A DNA stretch of 64,000 bases from contig NW_006767436.1 in assembly GCF_000264995.1 (NCBI RefSeq), forward strand, positions 2,288,851 through 2,352,850. The letters are read 5' to 3'. This stretch comes from Punctularia strigosozonata HHB-11173 SS5 (Eukaryota > Basidiomycota > Agaricomycetes > Corticiales > Punctulariaceae). Positions 41,148 through 57,200 of this stretch are shown here, piece by piece (position 1 is the first letter of the stretch; each line of letters starts with the position of its first letter). A model generated the notes under the pieces. That model had not been told where the DNA came from. It saw nothing but the letters and a program-made list of their open reading frames with translations, and did not search any database. A program made the translations under genes and the position numbers.

Positions 41148-41316
41148 CCAAGGATGAGATCGACCGCAGGGTATATTACACCAGTGGTAGGAATGAGAGG
41201 TAGGCCATACTACTCTAAGATAGAGCATTGCGTATACTACAATAGACTCTAAGCGCGAATACGATATGCATTAAATTAAACAGGAATCTGCGATGACGAG
41301 ACGAGTGTAATAGATT

Positions 41317-46028
<4,712 letters not shown>

Positions 46029-46215
46029 ATCCAAGGTCGATAACGCTTTGAGGATGGAAGGGAACAGAAAGAGGGGGTGGCTTATTGCACCCGGTCACAT
46101 GTCTTTCACGTCTCACCTGCGCGTCTAATTTCTGCGCGTGCCGAGCGCTTCTTACTGTGCCTTTGTGCTGAACCCGTTCTGCACTCTATACATACGCCTT
46201 GCCATCACACAAGAC

Positions 46216-47316
46216 ATGAGAAACCGCCGCAGTACCGCTCATGACCTGGCTAGCTTGCGCTTACATCCAGATGGGACCCGCGTTGCGTCCAGGGAACCTG
46301 AGGCCTCGGGACTGAAGCTGGACCGCCGAAGGAAGAGCGGAAGGTGGAAGAATTCCACGAAAGATTTGAACGGCAACTGGATCGCTCAAGACGCTGGAGG
46401 ATCTGGACTGGTGAAAATCTATGAATCCACGGAGCCTGAGCAGGAAGATGCTACAGAACATAAGTCCGCCTATCATGGAACTGGATGGCGACACTTACCC
46501 CGGTCGGACGATACAGTCGTCTCCGAGGGTCTCTCATCACCCGAGCGCACGACGAGCAAGCGACGTAAAGTCAACCCCGTTCCCCCCTTCGTGAACGCCA
46601 CAGGCACGGTTTTACTATTATTGTTATGGCAAGTGTGCGTACTGAACTCGTCACAGCGGAGCACCACTTTGTTCGCCCCGACATTATGCCTTCGTCGGTA
46701 TGTCTACAGTAATCGTGCTAGAAAAAGAGTCTTAGACTGTCGCCACCCGCCAGGATTTACTCAAATGCATACTGCATCTTGCATCCCGTCATTACGCGAT
46801 GCAGGGTCAGCTGTCTGGCCGCTCCAGACGAAGTCGCCAATCGCACAATATATCAGAGGTGTCTGTTCAGAAAGCACGATCTATATCCGACGGCGACGAT
46901 GACAACAGCAGTTCCATCGCGAGTCCAAGCGACCAGGACTCTGCACGAGAATTTTCCGATGCAGAAGATGAAACGGAAGATGAACTTCCGGATGAAAAGG
47001 CGGAAGGCGTAGGGGCTGACAATGCGCCGCAGCGAGACGCGGTGGTCAGGCGAGATATGTATAGGCGCCTAGATGGCTCGTCGCTGGTGGCAATCGGTAA
47101 TGCGCCCTTTTCCGCACCGGGTGGGGATGAAATTTGATGCTTGCGATTAGGATTGTTACTACAAACACATATAATCAAGTTGACGGAAGGGATGATCCCT
47201 GAAGGCTGGGAGGATGAGATGGCGGCCGAAGGTGATCGACATAAGATAGGTGGTAGGAAGAGAAAAAGGCATAACATCTCAATCAGTAATCACGAAGGTC
47301 ATGCTGGGGTCCCGTA
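46216..47316 (+). CDS. Uncharacterised conserved basidiomycete protein
   Basis: The ATG at 46216 starts M-R-N-R-R-S-T-A-H-D-L and a basic, polar region (LKLDRRRKSGRWKNSTKDLN). A mid block reads VRTELVTAEHHFVRPDIMPS joined to DLLKCILHLASRHYAMQGQL. An acidic stretch (DAEDETEDELPDEKAEG) precedes VVRRDMYRRLDGSSLVAIG, which splices to LLLQTHIIKLTEGMIPEGWE and a basic tail (GGRKRKRHNIS). I have seen this arrangement in agaric proteins without a named function, but assign no family. The basic tail with KRKR suggests nuclear location. The intron or introns between 46560 and 46660 are not resolved; the last two introns (near 46695-46753 and 47095-47149) are clear. It is divergent from SMC5. Confidence 0.65.
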
Positions 47317-47405
47317 GCGCCATGTGTAAGTATCCAATTCGCGCAACGTCCGACAATTCGCGCGCGCTGATTGTACGTGTATGTTTGTTTCATAGAATGG
47401 AAAGT

Positions 47406-48569
47406 CTAAACCTGAACAATGCCTTTCACTATCGCCAGCTCGGCGTTAATAATACTGCTAGTGGCTGCCCCAATGCAAACGTTGTTCGCCAGGACAACGA
47501 ACTTGATGTCCAGGACACGGCATTGCCTCACGCGGCCTACCATAACGCTCGAACCTTGCTGGTAATCGCGGTCCAAGCGAGGCTGAGGTCTATCCGGCTC
47601 CTCGTGGACAAAAATTGTTCTCCTCGGTGCCGACGGGCAACCTAAGGCCTGGGCTTCCGTCGTGTAAGCGGAGAGCGCCTCCCGGACCTGCTGTGGGCTC
47701 GGCGGGGGTCGACGCGCGAAACGCACAGAGACACATTCCGTGTGGCCATCAACGACCGGAACGCGATTGCAAGACGCCGAGACGCGAAGAGGATGGCGGG
47801 AGTGCATGTCGAACGATTTGAGGCCGCTTTCATCGTCTGCCTCCGCTATGCCGCCAAGGATCTTGAGGGTCTCCCATTCTATCTTCTCTTCCTCTCCGGA
47901 AATGTATGGGACGACATTGTCCACTATATCCATTCCGGAGACGCCAGGGTAGCCAGCGCCGGAGATAGCCTGCATGGTCGTGATCATGCATGACTCGATG
48001 GGCCCGAAGGCCTTTTCGAGCGCTGCAAGGGGAATGACGAAGCCGGTCGTAGAGCAGTTGGCGTTCGTGAGGATGAACCCCCGCTTGAGCGCCGGCGCGT
48101 GCAAGGCACGCTGTTGTTGGATCATCGACAGGTGAGAGGGATTGACGAGGGGGACGATGAGCGGCACATGTGGGTCGCGACGGAAGTTCTTCGAGTTGGA
48201 GAACACTGCGAGCTCAGCAGCGCGGAAGGCGGCCTCTGTGCGGTGTTAGCTAGTATATCCCCACTTCGGCCGATGTGACTGACCGATGTCTCCCGCAACG
48301 TCCGAGTCCAAGCCAGAAAAGATCACCGCGCATTCGGCAAAGTGTTCAGCTTTGCATTCTTGGACAACCATTTCGCGCACGGCTGAAGGTATGGGCGTAG
48401 TCTGCTTCCAGTTGACAGCCCGAGCATATTGCTTTCCGGCCGATCTTGAGGAGGCACCAAGGGCATGAATCACGAAGAACGGGTGCACGGCGAGGAGAGC
48501 GATGAAGCGCTGGCCGACCATCCCGGTCGCGCCCAGCACGCCCACTTTGACTTTCTTATCGGGAAGCAT
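47406..48569 (-). CDS. HOM2: Aspartate-semialdehyde dehydrogenase
   Basis: Two exons (48284-48569 and 47406-48235) give 371 residues. The NADP-binding start is KVGVLGATGMVGQRFIALLA. Further blocks are AVIFSGLDSDVAGDI, then AVFSNSKNFRRDPHVPLIVP, the active-site FILTNANCSTTGFVIPL with the catalytic cysteine, TMQAISGAGYPGVSGMDIVD and SASCNRVPVVDGHTECVSVR. It catalyses reduction of aspartyl phosphate to aspartate semialdehyde, the shared step to threonine, methionine and (in the yeast scheme) homoserine. Fungal enzymes are of the archaeal-like short type, as here. The C-terminus ends ELAIVKGIVQV, close to the usual length. It shares a 191-base divergent promoter with EMC6. Confidence 0.95.
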
Positions 48570-48760
48570 GTCGTCGGCCTCGTCGACGTCGACGCACTCG
48601 GCGGGTAGAAAGGAGATCTGACAAAATCGGTTCAGCCATGAAGATGGGTCTGCATCGTCCTATCGTGGGAAAGAAATTGGTCACGCGAGCGCTACGGGCG
48701 ACTTGGCTTGTCGACAACGCTCTGCTCGCCGTTCCTCACGACGTCGGCGCCACCTGAAGG

Positions 48761-49203
48761 ATGGCCACCCCGGCCGACCAACTCGCCCAGCAACGAATTT
48801 ACGCCCCGAATGTCATCCACAACAGCGCCCTGAGCAACGTCAAGTTCATCTCCTTTTGCTTCGCTGGAGCCGTTGCCGGCACCCTCGGCCTCGAGAACTG
48901 GGCTGGGTTTGGCCTTTTCCTCGCCTCCACGCTGTTCACCTCGGCTTGCATCTACACCATCAACTGTCGGGGGAAGCCGAAGAAGTATATCCCAGGTGGT
49001 GTGATGGAGATGATCAACCCTGGGCAGGAAAACCTGTTCTCCTTCCTATTGCTATGGACGCTGTTTTACGGTTAGTGCATCTTACGTTTGCGATCTTGCG
49101 ATTGCTGACAGCCGATTGCGACAGCCATCGTGCATGGTGAGTACTTCCTGCCTTGTGCCAGACCTCTGGTTGACATTGTTGTCCACCACAAGTATACGAT
49201 TGA
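48761..49203 (+). CDS. EMC6: ER membrane protein complex subunit 6
   Basis: The long first exon encodes MATPADQLAQQRIYAPNVIH, then SALSNVKFISFCFAGAVAGT (first membrane helix), GLFLASTLFTSACIYTINCR (second) and ENLFSFLLLWTLFYG (third). Two further tiny exons complete the protein: A-I-V-H after an intron near 49071-49119, and V-Y-D plus stop at 49201-49203 after another. The result, about 111 residues ending V-H-V-Y-D, matches Emc6. The EMC inserts tail-anchored and multi-pass proteins into the ER membrane. Emc6 is a core membrane subunit next to Emc3. The last coding exon is only eleven bases including the stop. Confidence 0.92.
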
Positions 49204-49951
49204 ACACGCTGCCGCGTCGGCGCGTCATCATCGATGAATGCGTCGCCTCCTGGACCACCTGTTCGACTGTATGTCGGACGTATCTTTGACGCTCACGGCC
49301 TCGTTTGCGCCTTATCCGCATCCTGTGGTACGGTTACGTTCTCACAGACTCCGGGCATCGCACATCGCATGAGCGCGTCTGCGCCACGAGGCGTGAGGGG
49401 GCGGGCATACTAGGGGTTCAGATGCACATCCGCGCCAATGGACTTGCATGTGTCAAGAGTATTTGTATTGCACGATAATACATCGCGTCTCCGGACAGAA
49501 GCCTACGGCGAACCTGAATCTCCCGTTGCTTTCCGCTAGTTGGGTCCATTTCCAGTGCTTGACAACTGATTCCCCGGCCATTCAGTCAGCAAACCCTCCC
49601 GGTGGTGGGGACGGGCCGTGCTGCGAGCCGACGAGCGCCCGGCAGGAACCTGTGAGACTGGCGAATGCACCGTGTCGCATCGTACGGAAGACGCATTGAC
49701 TTCATCGCCGCGGTCAACTCCGACTCCGGAGAGGGCCACATGTCGGTGCCTGAGTAGACCCGGGCCACCACGTGGCGGACACGCGGGCGCCTTCGCCTCT
49801 CAAGCACCAATGCTGTGCACCTCCTCGGTTCTCACCCAAATCGGCTCGCCTTGTTCTGAGCGGTTAAAACGGCACACGATGGCGGTCCGAGATCATCCAC
49901 AGCACTCCGCCCATTTTTATCCCGTCCACCGATCCCTCGTCTGCCGCTACC
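49204..49951. other. Intergenic, no gene seen
   Basis: 748 bases between EMC6 and the DUF6593 gene. Short open frames on both strands lack protein-like features. The right end holds the next promoter. Confidence 0.5.
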
Positions 49952-50722
49952 ATGTCCGGCAGCTACGTCTTGATCCAGTTTGGCAACGATCCGTTCAACC
50001 TGCGGTTTGAGGACCTCGAAGGTCGGCCCGCGTTCGCTATGTGAGCTACCAGCGTTACAGCATGCTCGCCACTTCTGACACGTCTCGAGAAAACAGATGT
50101 CAGGTATAGATCTTGCCGTCGTAGCGTCATGCCCGCGCTCAACGGATTGGCAGCTTGATTTACAGGCGCCCAACGCCATTGTCAAGGTCGCCAGAGAGCC
50201 GTCATGGAGCCAACATCATCCGGAGGTTATGGGCCCCAGCAACGCTTTCCTGTACTTCGGTCCTTCTAAGACACCGGGATACTTGGCATATGGAAATGAC
50301 CCGACCACTCACCCCATGGTTTCTGCACTGAAGCAAAAGAAGGATACCAGCAAGTGCGGACGTCGCCTGTTTCCCGATCACCGCCGTGCCTGATATCTCG
50401 CACAGCTCACGATATTTTCACGCACAAAACGGCAAAGAATTCAAATGGAGGCTGGGGCCACAACGAATGGAGGTACGTGGTTTTGCTCGCTGTCTCCGAC
50501 GATCTATAACGACTTCGAATCGTACAGTGCCTTAGCGGTAGCACCATCGTCGCCGTCTGGGAAACGGGATCGCTGTCGAGCGGCATCGACTCACGAATGA
50601 CGATTAAACAAGCAGGTCTACCGACCGTTACGGAGATCATGACTACTTTTGCCCTGAATCGTATAGCCCAGGCGCTGAATTGGCCTGTGGCATTGCAGAG
50701 AATCGGCAACACGAGCCCTTGA
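49952..50722 (+). CDS. DUF6593-type basidiomycete protein
   Basis: The ATG at 49952 gives MSGSYVLIQFGNDPFNLRFE followed by DLEGRPAFA. After one or two introns the frame continues APNAIVKVAREPSWSQHHPE with VMGPSNAFLYFGPSKTPGYL, then SRYFHAQNGKEFKWRLGPQR and CLSGSTIVAVWETGSLSS. The pattern F-x-[AS]-x-[ND]-G-K-E-[YF]-[KR]-W is the hallmark of DUF6593, a domain expanded in mushrooms with no assigned function. Joining exon 1 to APNAIVKV in frame seems to need a 7-base micro-exon (ATGTCAG) or another path that I could not fix. The fourth intron uses GTGCGG. The product is about 170 residues, without signal peptide or membrane segment. Confidence 0.7.
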
Positions 50723-53227
50723 TCGGCCTTGCATCTCTTCTCCCGTTTCTCTCTGTAGCATAGACTCTTGACTCATTCGACCTTCTCCCGGTCATGTCCG
50801 CATTGGCTGGCGTATTACTATCTCTCCCTCGCTCCCTCCTTCAATCATGTACCACCAACGCACGGCTCAAACACCACGTCTTGTCTCCCAGTCGTTCAAC
50901 GCTATCACGTTACTATTGTATCTCTCCCAGATTATGAGCATTTGGCTAGAGTGAATTGACACATTTCAAGCAACTCCACGAACTAAGCGATCATTGACCA
51001 CCTGCGGTATACTCTGTGCGACTATTGCGACGGATCATGTACGTGATCTGATGATAATACATCATCGAGATTACTTCGCGTATGCCTTCCGAAGCCCTCC
51101 GCAGTTGCCAGGGCTAAACAATAATCGATCATATCGGAAACCTGACCGCACCATCGTGCCGATGTATATAGAATCCGAATGTTCCGTACCTCAGGGTCTG
51201 CCGGAGTTATCCCTGAAGACTCAACAAAATATGTAAGCGCGGAGCTCACATCCTTGTAACTGCATCCAATACCTGCAGCCACCGCCCAGGTAATCCGTGG
51301 ATGTAGAAATCAAAGGCACATCGGCAGTGCAACAAACTCTGAAGCTGACAGACAAAGTTCCAAATTTGCACAGGCTGTAGCGATTACCTCGTGGACGATG
51401 ACCCGCGACTAAACGAGTCATTCTTTGGCACGTTCATGCGCAGAGAATAGATCCCGGAACATCCCATTATTGCACGGTTATTTTCTTGCAAGCCGACGGA
51501 GAAGAGCGAGAGTGCGCGCCCTCCTCGTGGACCGAACGAACCGGTCTGCAATGCAATCATGTGGGCTTGCCGATGCGGCTATAATCAAGGAGTCAAGACC
51601 ACGCAGGCATGCGATAACCCGAGGAATCGTGAGAGCGTAAAGAAGCAGTATTGTTGCGGAGCGATCACCCGACGTGCGTTTCCGGACGTGAACGCACGTT
51701 TCAGGGGGAGAGTGCAGAAGCCGAAATCAATATCGAAGGCGTTGCGAAGGCACCTCAGGCCCCAGAGAGACGCGAGGGACAGTTGCGAAGAACTGAACTA
51801 ATGGAGGAAACGAAGTAACGTCACGATACCGGAGTATCCTGATCGTCCATCTGATAGTAGTCGGCGTCGAAGGACACAGGAAGAGCTCTGTATTCACTGC
51901 AACCTGTACGCGCCGATGTATTGCCGCAGCCGTGACCACCTTGTCGGTGTGGGGAGGCACAACTGCATAGGAATTGATACTACTATCAGTCCAGACGAGA
52001 GCACCACACGATCGCGCGGCTTGCTCGAGATACAGTCATCCAGTCCTGCAAATCAAAGCAGAATGGTGAATGGAGATACGGTGACGTCAGCAGAATTGTA
52101 AGCAATCAAGAAAATCACCGATACGTTCAGCATGTCGTCTTACCTCATGACATCCCAGCGCTAGCATCTCTGTCCTAGCACTTTAGAAGGTTGACTCGTG
52201 GTAGCTGTGTGTAGCGTCCGATGACAGAGCAGCGAGCGACCAGACCCAGGATCGCAAACGTAGGTCGTGCGCGCAGTGCGCTGCACGAACTATGTCTAGA
52301 TCGGAGGCTTCGATATTAGTATAACTCGTGCAGGAGGGAACGGTCGCACGCAGTGCCGCTGTAAAACGCTGGGCCCGCAGCGACCCTGCAAACGCGACCA
52401 CGCACGAGGGCCTTATTAGTATCAAACCGGTACCGCTTCAAGAGACCGTGGCATGATAGCAGATACATGTGCCGTATATCGAGGCCTCGAAGCACCTGAA
52501 TGATGAGAGTATTCCTCCCGTCTGCCTCGACGCCGAGAACGGGCGTCTTCCTTTCGTGATCGCCCTTTGGCTTGATCAGCTGGGATAAGCTCGGCGAATT
52601 ATGCACAATTACGTATGTCCAACATCCGGACGCCACGTCCAAGGGTCATCGCTGCAGCGTAGTTGTTCGGCCTGTCAATAGAGCAAATATGAGCACTGGA
52701 GACCGACTGAGTACGTATGAATCATACATTCAAAGACGTTCTTCTGACGCGGCGAGATAAGCCTTCTAGAGTGGGTGATGCATCACCACAGCTTGAAACA
52801 ACGTTGCAATGTCACAGCTATATGAGTAGAACCGAAAAAAGGCGACGAGGCTGACGAAGGCATCTCAAAATGCAGACAACGATGTTGATTTCCACGACGT
52901 TCGGCATACCACATTGGCTTCTGCCCACATCATTGCGTCGAAACAGCCTGAAGGGGCGAGGCTATACGGAGAAGCCAGAGTACGAGTTGTAAGTACGTAT
53001 GTTTTCGATGTGGTGGACATACGAAAGAGGTAAGAAACCAACCGGCCCGACTCGGCCGTGCAGCGCGTCAATAATGACAGCGTGATCCACGAGCGCCGAG
53101 CAAGCCTGCCCTGCAGCTGCGGCTCTGCGCCGCTGAGCCTCAGCTTGTTTCTTTCGTCTAAGGACCAGCATAGTCGCGATCCCTGCCTTGTTCTCTGCTC
53201 GCTGTAGTGGCTCAGCCGACACTGTGG
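50723..53227. other. 2.5-kb gene-poor region
   Basis: No confident gene. The longest minus-strand frame (52316-52642) includes TPVLGVEADGRNTLIIQVLR with HMYLLSCHGLLKRYRFDTNK, which could be a fragment, but no family is recognised and no good exon chain is found. Another minus frame at 52962-53222 (starts M-S-A-E-P-L-Q-R-A) ends without homology and overlaps the promoter of the next gene. The region may hold decayed genes or non-coding transcripts. Confidence 0.45.
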
Positions 53228-53637
53228 ATGATGCTCGTGCGGCTTTCGGGCAGCCTATTGAGGGCTGCTCCTCAGCGAGGCATGCAAGCCCGGAGGACTA
53301 GCACCTCCACCAAGTCAGCGCATGCCCAGTGGTACGCGGAGACCGTGCCGGCCATGCTCCCCGTCGCGTTGTTGGGCTCGGCAGTCTATCTGGCGAGCCA
53401 CCTTGCTTCCCTCCCTGGTCGCTATTCTGAAGGTCTCGCGCTCATCACCCTTAGGGTCTACAACTGGCCCAGGTTTCGCTGGCCGCGGACAAGGAAGCGG
53501 AAGAGCTCAGGGCACGGGTAACAACGCTGGAAGCAGAGATTGAATCGTTGAAAGAAGAGAGAAATCGCCAGTCGCGCCTGACCACTGTGGCAGGCTCTGG
53601 TTCCTCACTCAGACCTTGGTATACGTGGTGGTTCTGA
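53228..53637 (+). CDS. Small mitochondrial-type membrane protein with coiled coil
   Basis: The start M-M-L-V-R-L-S-G-S-L-L is followed by basic sequence without acids (APQRGMQARRTSTSTKS), a probable presequence. One membrane helix (VPAMLPVALLGSAVYL) leads to a coiled coil (DKEAEELRARVTTLEAEIES) and an aromatic end (PWYTWWF). An intron of about 71 bases must be removed between VYL and GLQLAQV. Two donors fit: GT inside the VYL codons, or a GC donor after them; the GC donor keeps the fuller sequence. I have no name for the family; single-helix inner-membrane proteins of this shape are common in fungi. Total length is near 110 residues. Confidence 0.6.
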
Positions 53638-54276
53638 CGAGAAGAAGGTCAGCTTATGGAACGCATTTCAGAACGTTCACTTCTGAAGTGCCCTCCGCAT
53701 CAGGTTTCCGCAACCTTCACAAGCTAAGCGTACGGCATCTGAGGCAGAGGTGAATCTCCTCCATCTCCGTACCAGTATCTCGATTTCATTCCGCCATGCA
53801 GACCTGCCTTTCTACGGCCACAAGAAGGTGAAAATATTGTTGCCACGGCGAAACGCACCGGCATCAGATCATGAGGAAGGTTTTGAATCTGGACGTCCTC
53901 CGGTTTCATGAACGTCTGCGATCGCACGTCCATATCCGCCGTACCCCGTTCTGTGCCATTGTTCGCCACTTCAGTATGGGTAGCGTTTGGCCTGCTCATC
54001 TCAGACGGCTAGAGAGCACTATGAATGCGCATGCGGGGATAGGCAGTAGATAGCATACGTGAATGCAGCGCCGTTTTGTGATTCTCGGGTGGGGTCACTC
54101 CGGAAATAGCGTGGGAAAGCAGCATGCGTGGGCGTCATGCCGGAAATACGTTCTCAGCGCATGGTACACGGATAACTTTGTCTCTCAGCACCCGCCATAT
54201 ACCCTGCGCTCGTCGTCGCCGCCGACATCGAGACGCCTAATATCGATCCGGGTGGACGAGACCGGCGCCAGCAAGC
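53638..54276. other. Intergenic, promoter side of the BOI-type gene
   Basis: 639 bases without a recognised gene. Open frames on both strands lack protein-like composition. Confidence 0.5.
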
Positions 54277-57200
54277 ATGGTCGAGTACGTCTACGCACTA
54301 CATGACTTCCAGCCGGAACATGAAGACGAACTCCCGTTCCGCGCGGGAGAGCGCATCGAGGTGATCGAGAAAGATGATATGTACGGCGACGGATGGTGGC
54401 AGGTAAGTTTCTCCGGCGTTGTATAACGCCCTGCGCGCAGAGCAAGGGTGGACACCTCCTCACCCTCCCAAGGATGACATTCTCACTTGGTTCGTTTTTC
54501 GGTCAGGGTCGCAACTTATCCGGAAGACTCGGTTTGTTCCCTCAATCGTACACCACCCCTGCAGCACCTCTCGCGCAGACCGAGCCAACCCCAGCCCCCT
54601 CCTCTACGGTTGAGCCATCGCCTGCCGAGCAAGCGGCAGCGGCTGCGACCGTTCACTTGAACAACAGCAGCATCCGGCAAGTCGGCACCCAACTACACCC
54701 CGTGGACGAAGAGCCAGAGCCACCGTCTGCCACCACCGTCGACGCGAATCCAACAGCGTCGCCTTCGCCCTCTCCCTATTCCCAGCCCTCCGCATCGCCC
54801 TTCTCCCAGCCTACCACATCACCTTTCTCCCAACCCTCTCCCAGCGCTAACGATGCCTACGACGGTTACGCGGACTCGGAAGCCTCGCAATCCCGTCCCT
54901 GGCTGCATGGCGAGGCCGACGATACCAGTCCGGTCGAACAGAATGGGCGAGTGATGCGGGAAACGATGACGGATGTTCAGAAGGCGATCGAGCAGCTTGG
55001 CCGAGGACACGGGCCTATGGACAGCCGCTCCTTCAGTTTTGCCAGCTCTCGGGAGGATTATACCGACCGCGGAAGCGAGACCGAGGGCAGCGAGTTCGAC
55101 CCGGATGCCGAGACGGAGGGTGACGACGAGGGTACCGGGTGGCATAAGGAGGCACGCCAGAAGCTTGCCGAGAAGGCTCGCAAAGCGGCGCTGAGGAAGG
55201 AGAGGGAGAGTCGGACGATGAGCGTCGCCGTGCGCATGATCAGCCCCCCCATTGACGTGGAGATGAGTGACGAGAGTGAGGAGGAGGACGAGGGGCACAC
55301 CGCCCATCACCGTCTCAATTTGGTGGAGTCGCCTTCTGACGGGCGTCCCTTCGGTCATCAACGCTCCCACAGCGTCATTGCTGAAGAAAGCGGAGAGGAC
55401 GAAGGTCAGTCGGCCACCGTGTTGCCGAAAAACGAGGGTACCCCGGAGCCCACGGCAACGGCGACCCAGACGACATTCCCGACTATCTATCCACCACCGC
55501 AAGCGAGCGCGCCGGTACAGAAACGTCTCAGCGCCATCTACCCCGAAGTCGAACAGCTAGGAGGTCACTCAAGCGAGACTTTTACAACCGCAACCCCAGG
55601 AAATTCTATTCCTACACCGGTGACACCCGTGTCTGGCCCTTCCGAGGTTGCCCAAGAGGCGGCACCTCCAGCCAAAGCTGAAGAGATGCAGAAACCGTCA
55701 AGCCCACCCGTAGAGCCCGCACCGCCGGTTACAATGCCTACCCCCTTACCCTCGGTATCGTCTGTCTCGCGAGACTTTGCTATGGGCCTTCCTTCCCCCG
55801 CTGCGTCAGCTGCTTCCAACAGGTTGCAGCAGCAGCAGCAAACAATAGCGCCGATGCCAACGCTCAAGACTGGGCCCTCAGAGTTGGCTCCTCCGACCGA
55901 CACCGTAAAATCACCTACGTCCCATCCTTCGGAATGGACTGTTGAGGAGGTGGTCGAGTGGCTGAAGTCAAAGGGCTTTGACCAATCCGTCTGTGACAAG
56001 TTCGTTGGTGAGCGCAAAACTGTTGCGTGGTCGCATGAGGTGCTCAACTTTGTGCAGAGCAAGAAATAACAGGAGATGTACTTCTCGAACTAACCGTCGA
56101 GGTTCTGAAGATGGAAATCGGGATCGCACAGTTCGGGAAGCGCGTCAGGATCGCGAATGCGATCGCGGACCTGCGACGCCCGCCTTCTGTCTCCTCAGAC
56201 CCCGACACGACGTTGGCCCCATCTCAATCGCATTCTATCGCGGACAGTGGCCTCAGCCCGTCGTCCGGCACGTTCGCACAGACGCCGGTCTCTTTGGGCC
56301 GGTATTCCGTCCAGTCATCCTCTCACTCGGCAGGCAATCGCTCTGCTCGCTCGATTGTCAGCCCTGAAAGCCCAGGTCAATCCACCGACATGACACTGGG
56401 TGGCAGTCCCGTCGTAGTGGACCGTCAGGGCCACGCCAGGAAGGAGAGCGATTTAGGTAGCGGCCATAGTATACGTTGGATTACGGACACGGAACGCAAT
56501 CGTGACTCGGATCAACTGCTCGCCGTCAACGGCCGAACGGTTTGTCAAGTCAGGATCTTTCACGTTCACCTGACCAAATTTTCCACTAGAAGGGTCGACC
56601 GACTCAACTCTCCTTGTCACCGAGCGATAGCGCACTTGGGGCGAAGGCAGTCGCTCATCAAAATATCCCCGAGGAAAGAGGGGAGGATGAACACGGGGTA
56701 GCGAGCGAGGTAGGTGTTAGCAGATGGAACCCTCACACGTCTAACGTCCTCGTCAGACTGAAGCACATCAGACCGAGAAGAGCAAGAGGAGACGGTTCTT
56801 CGGACGTTCCGCAGAGTCCACCCTGAGCGCGGTCGACGACAGACCATCGTCCAAGCGCAACTCTGCGGATGCCAATGGCGGATCTATTCGCGATTCGGCG
56901 ACCGAAGTTGACAGCGTCCATAGTATGTCCAGGCACGGCAAGAAGAAGAGCTTTGATGGCACTCCGAAAAGCCATGACCGACTGAGCATCTTCGGGAGTC
57001 CGTTCAGTGGCGGGCTTGGCAAAACCAGAAAGCCGGCACCTCGTTACTCCGTGTAAGTCCTGGAAGTTCGTCAGTGTATGCATTTCTAACGTTTCGATGA
57101 AGCGCGATGGACAACGCAGACTTGCCGTCCGAAAAGTCATCGAGGAGTCTGTCGCGCCTAGTTGGTTCAAAGCGTGGTAGCGGTCGGCCAGGTACTTCCG

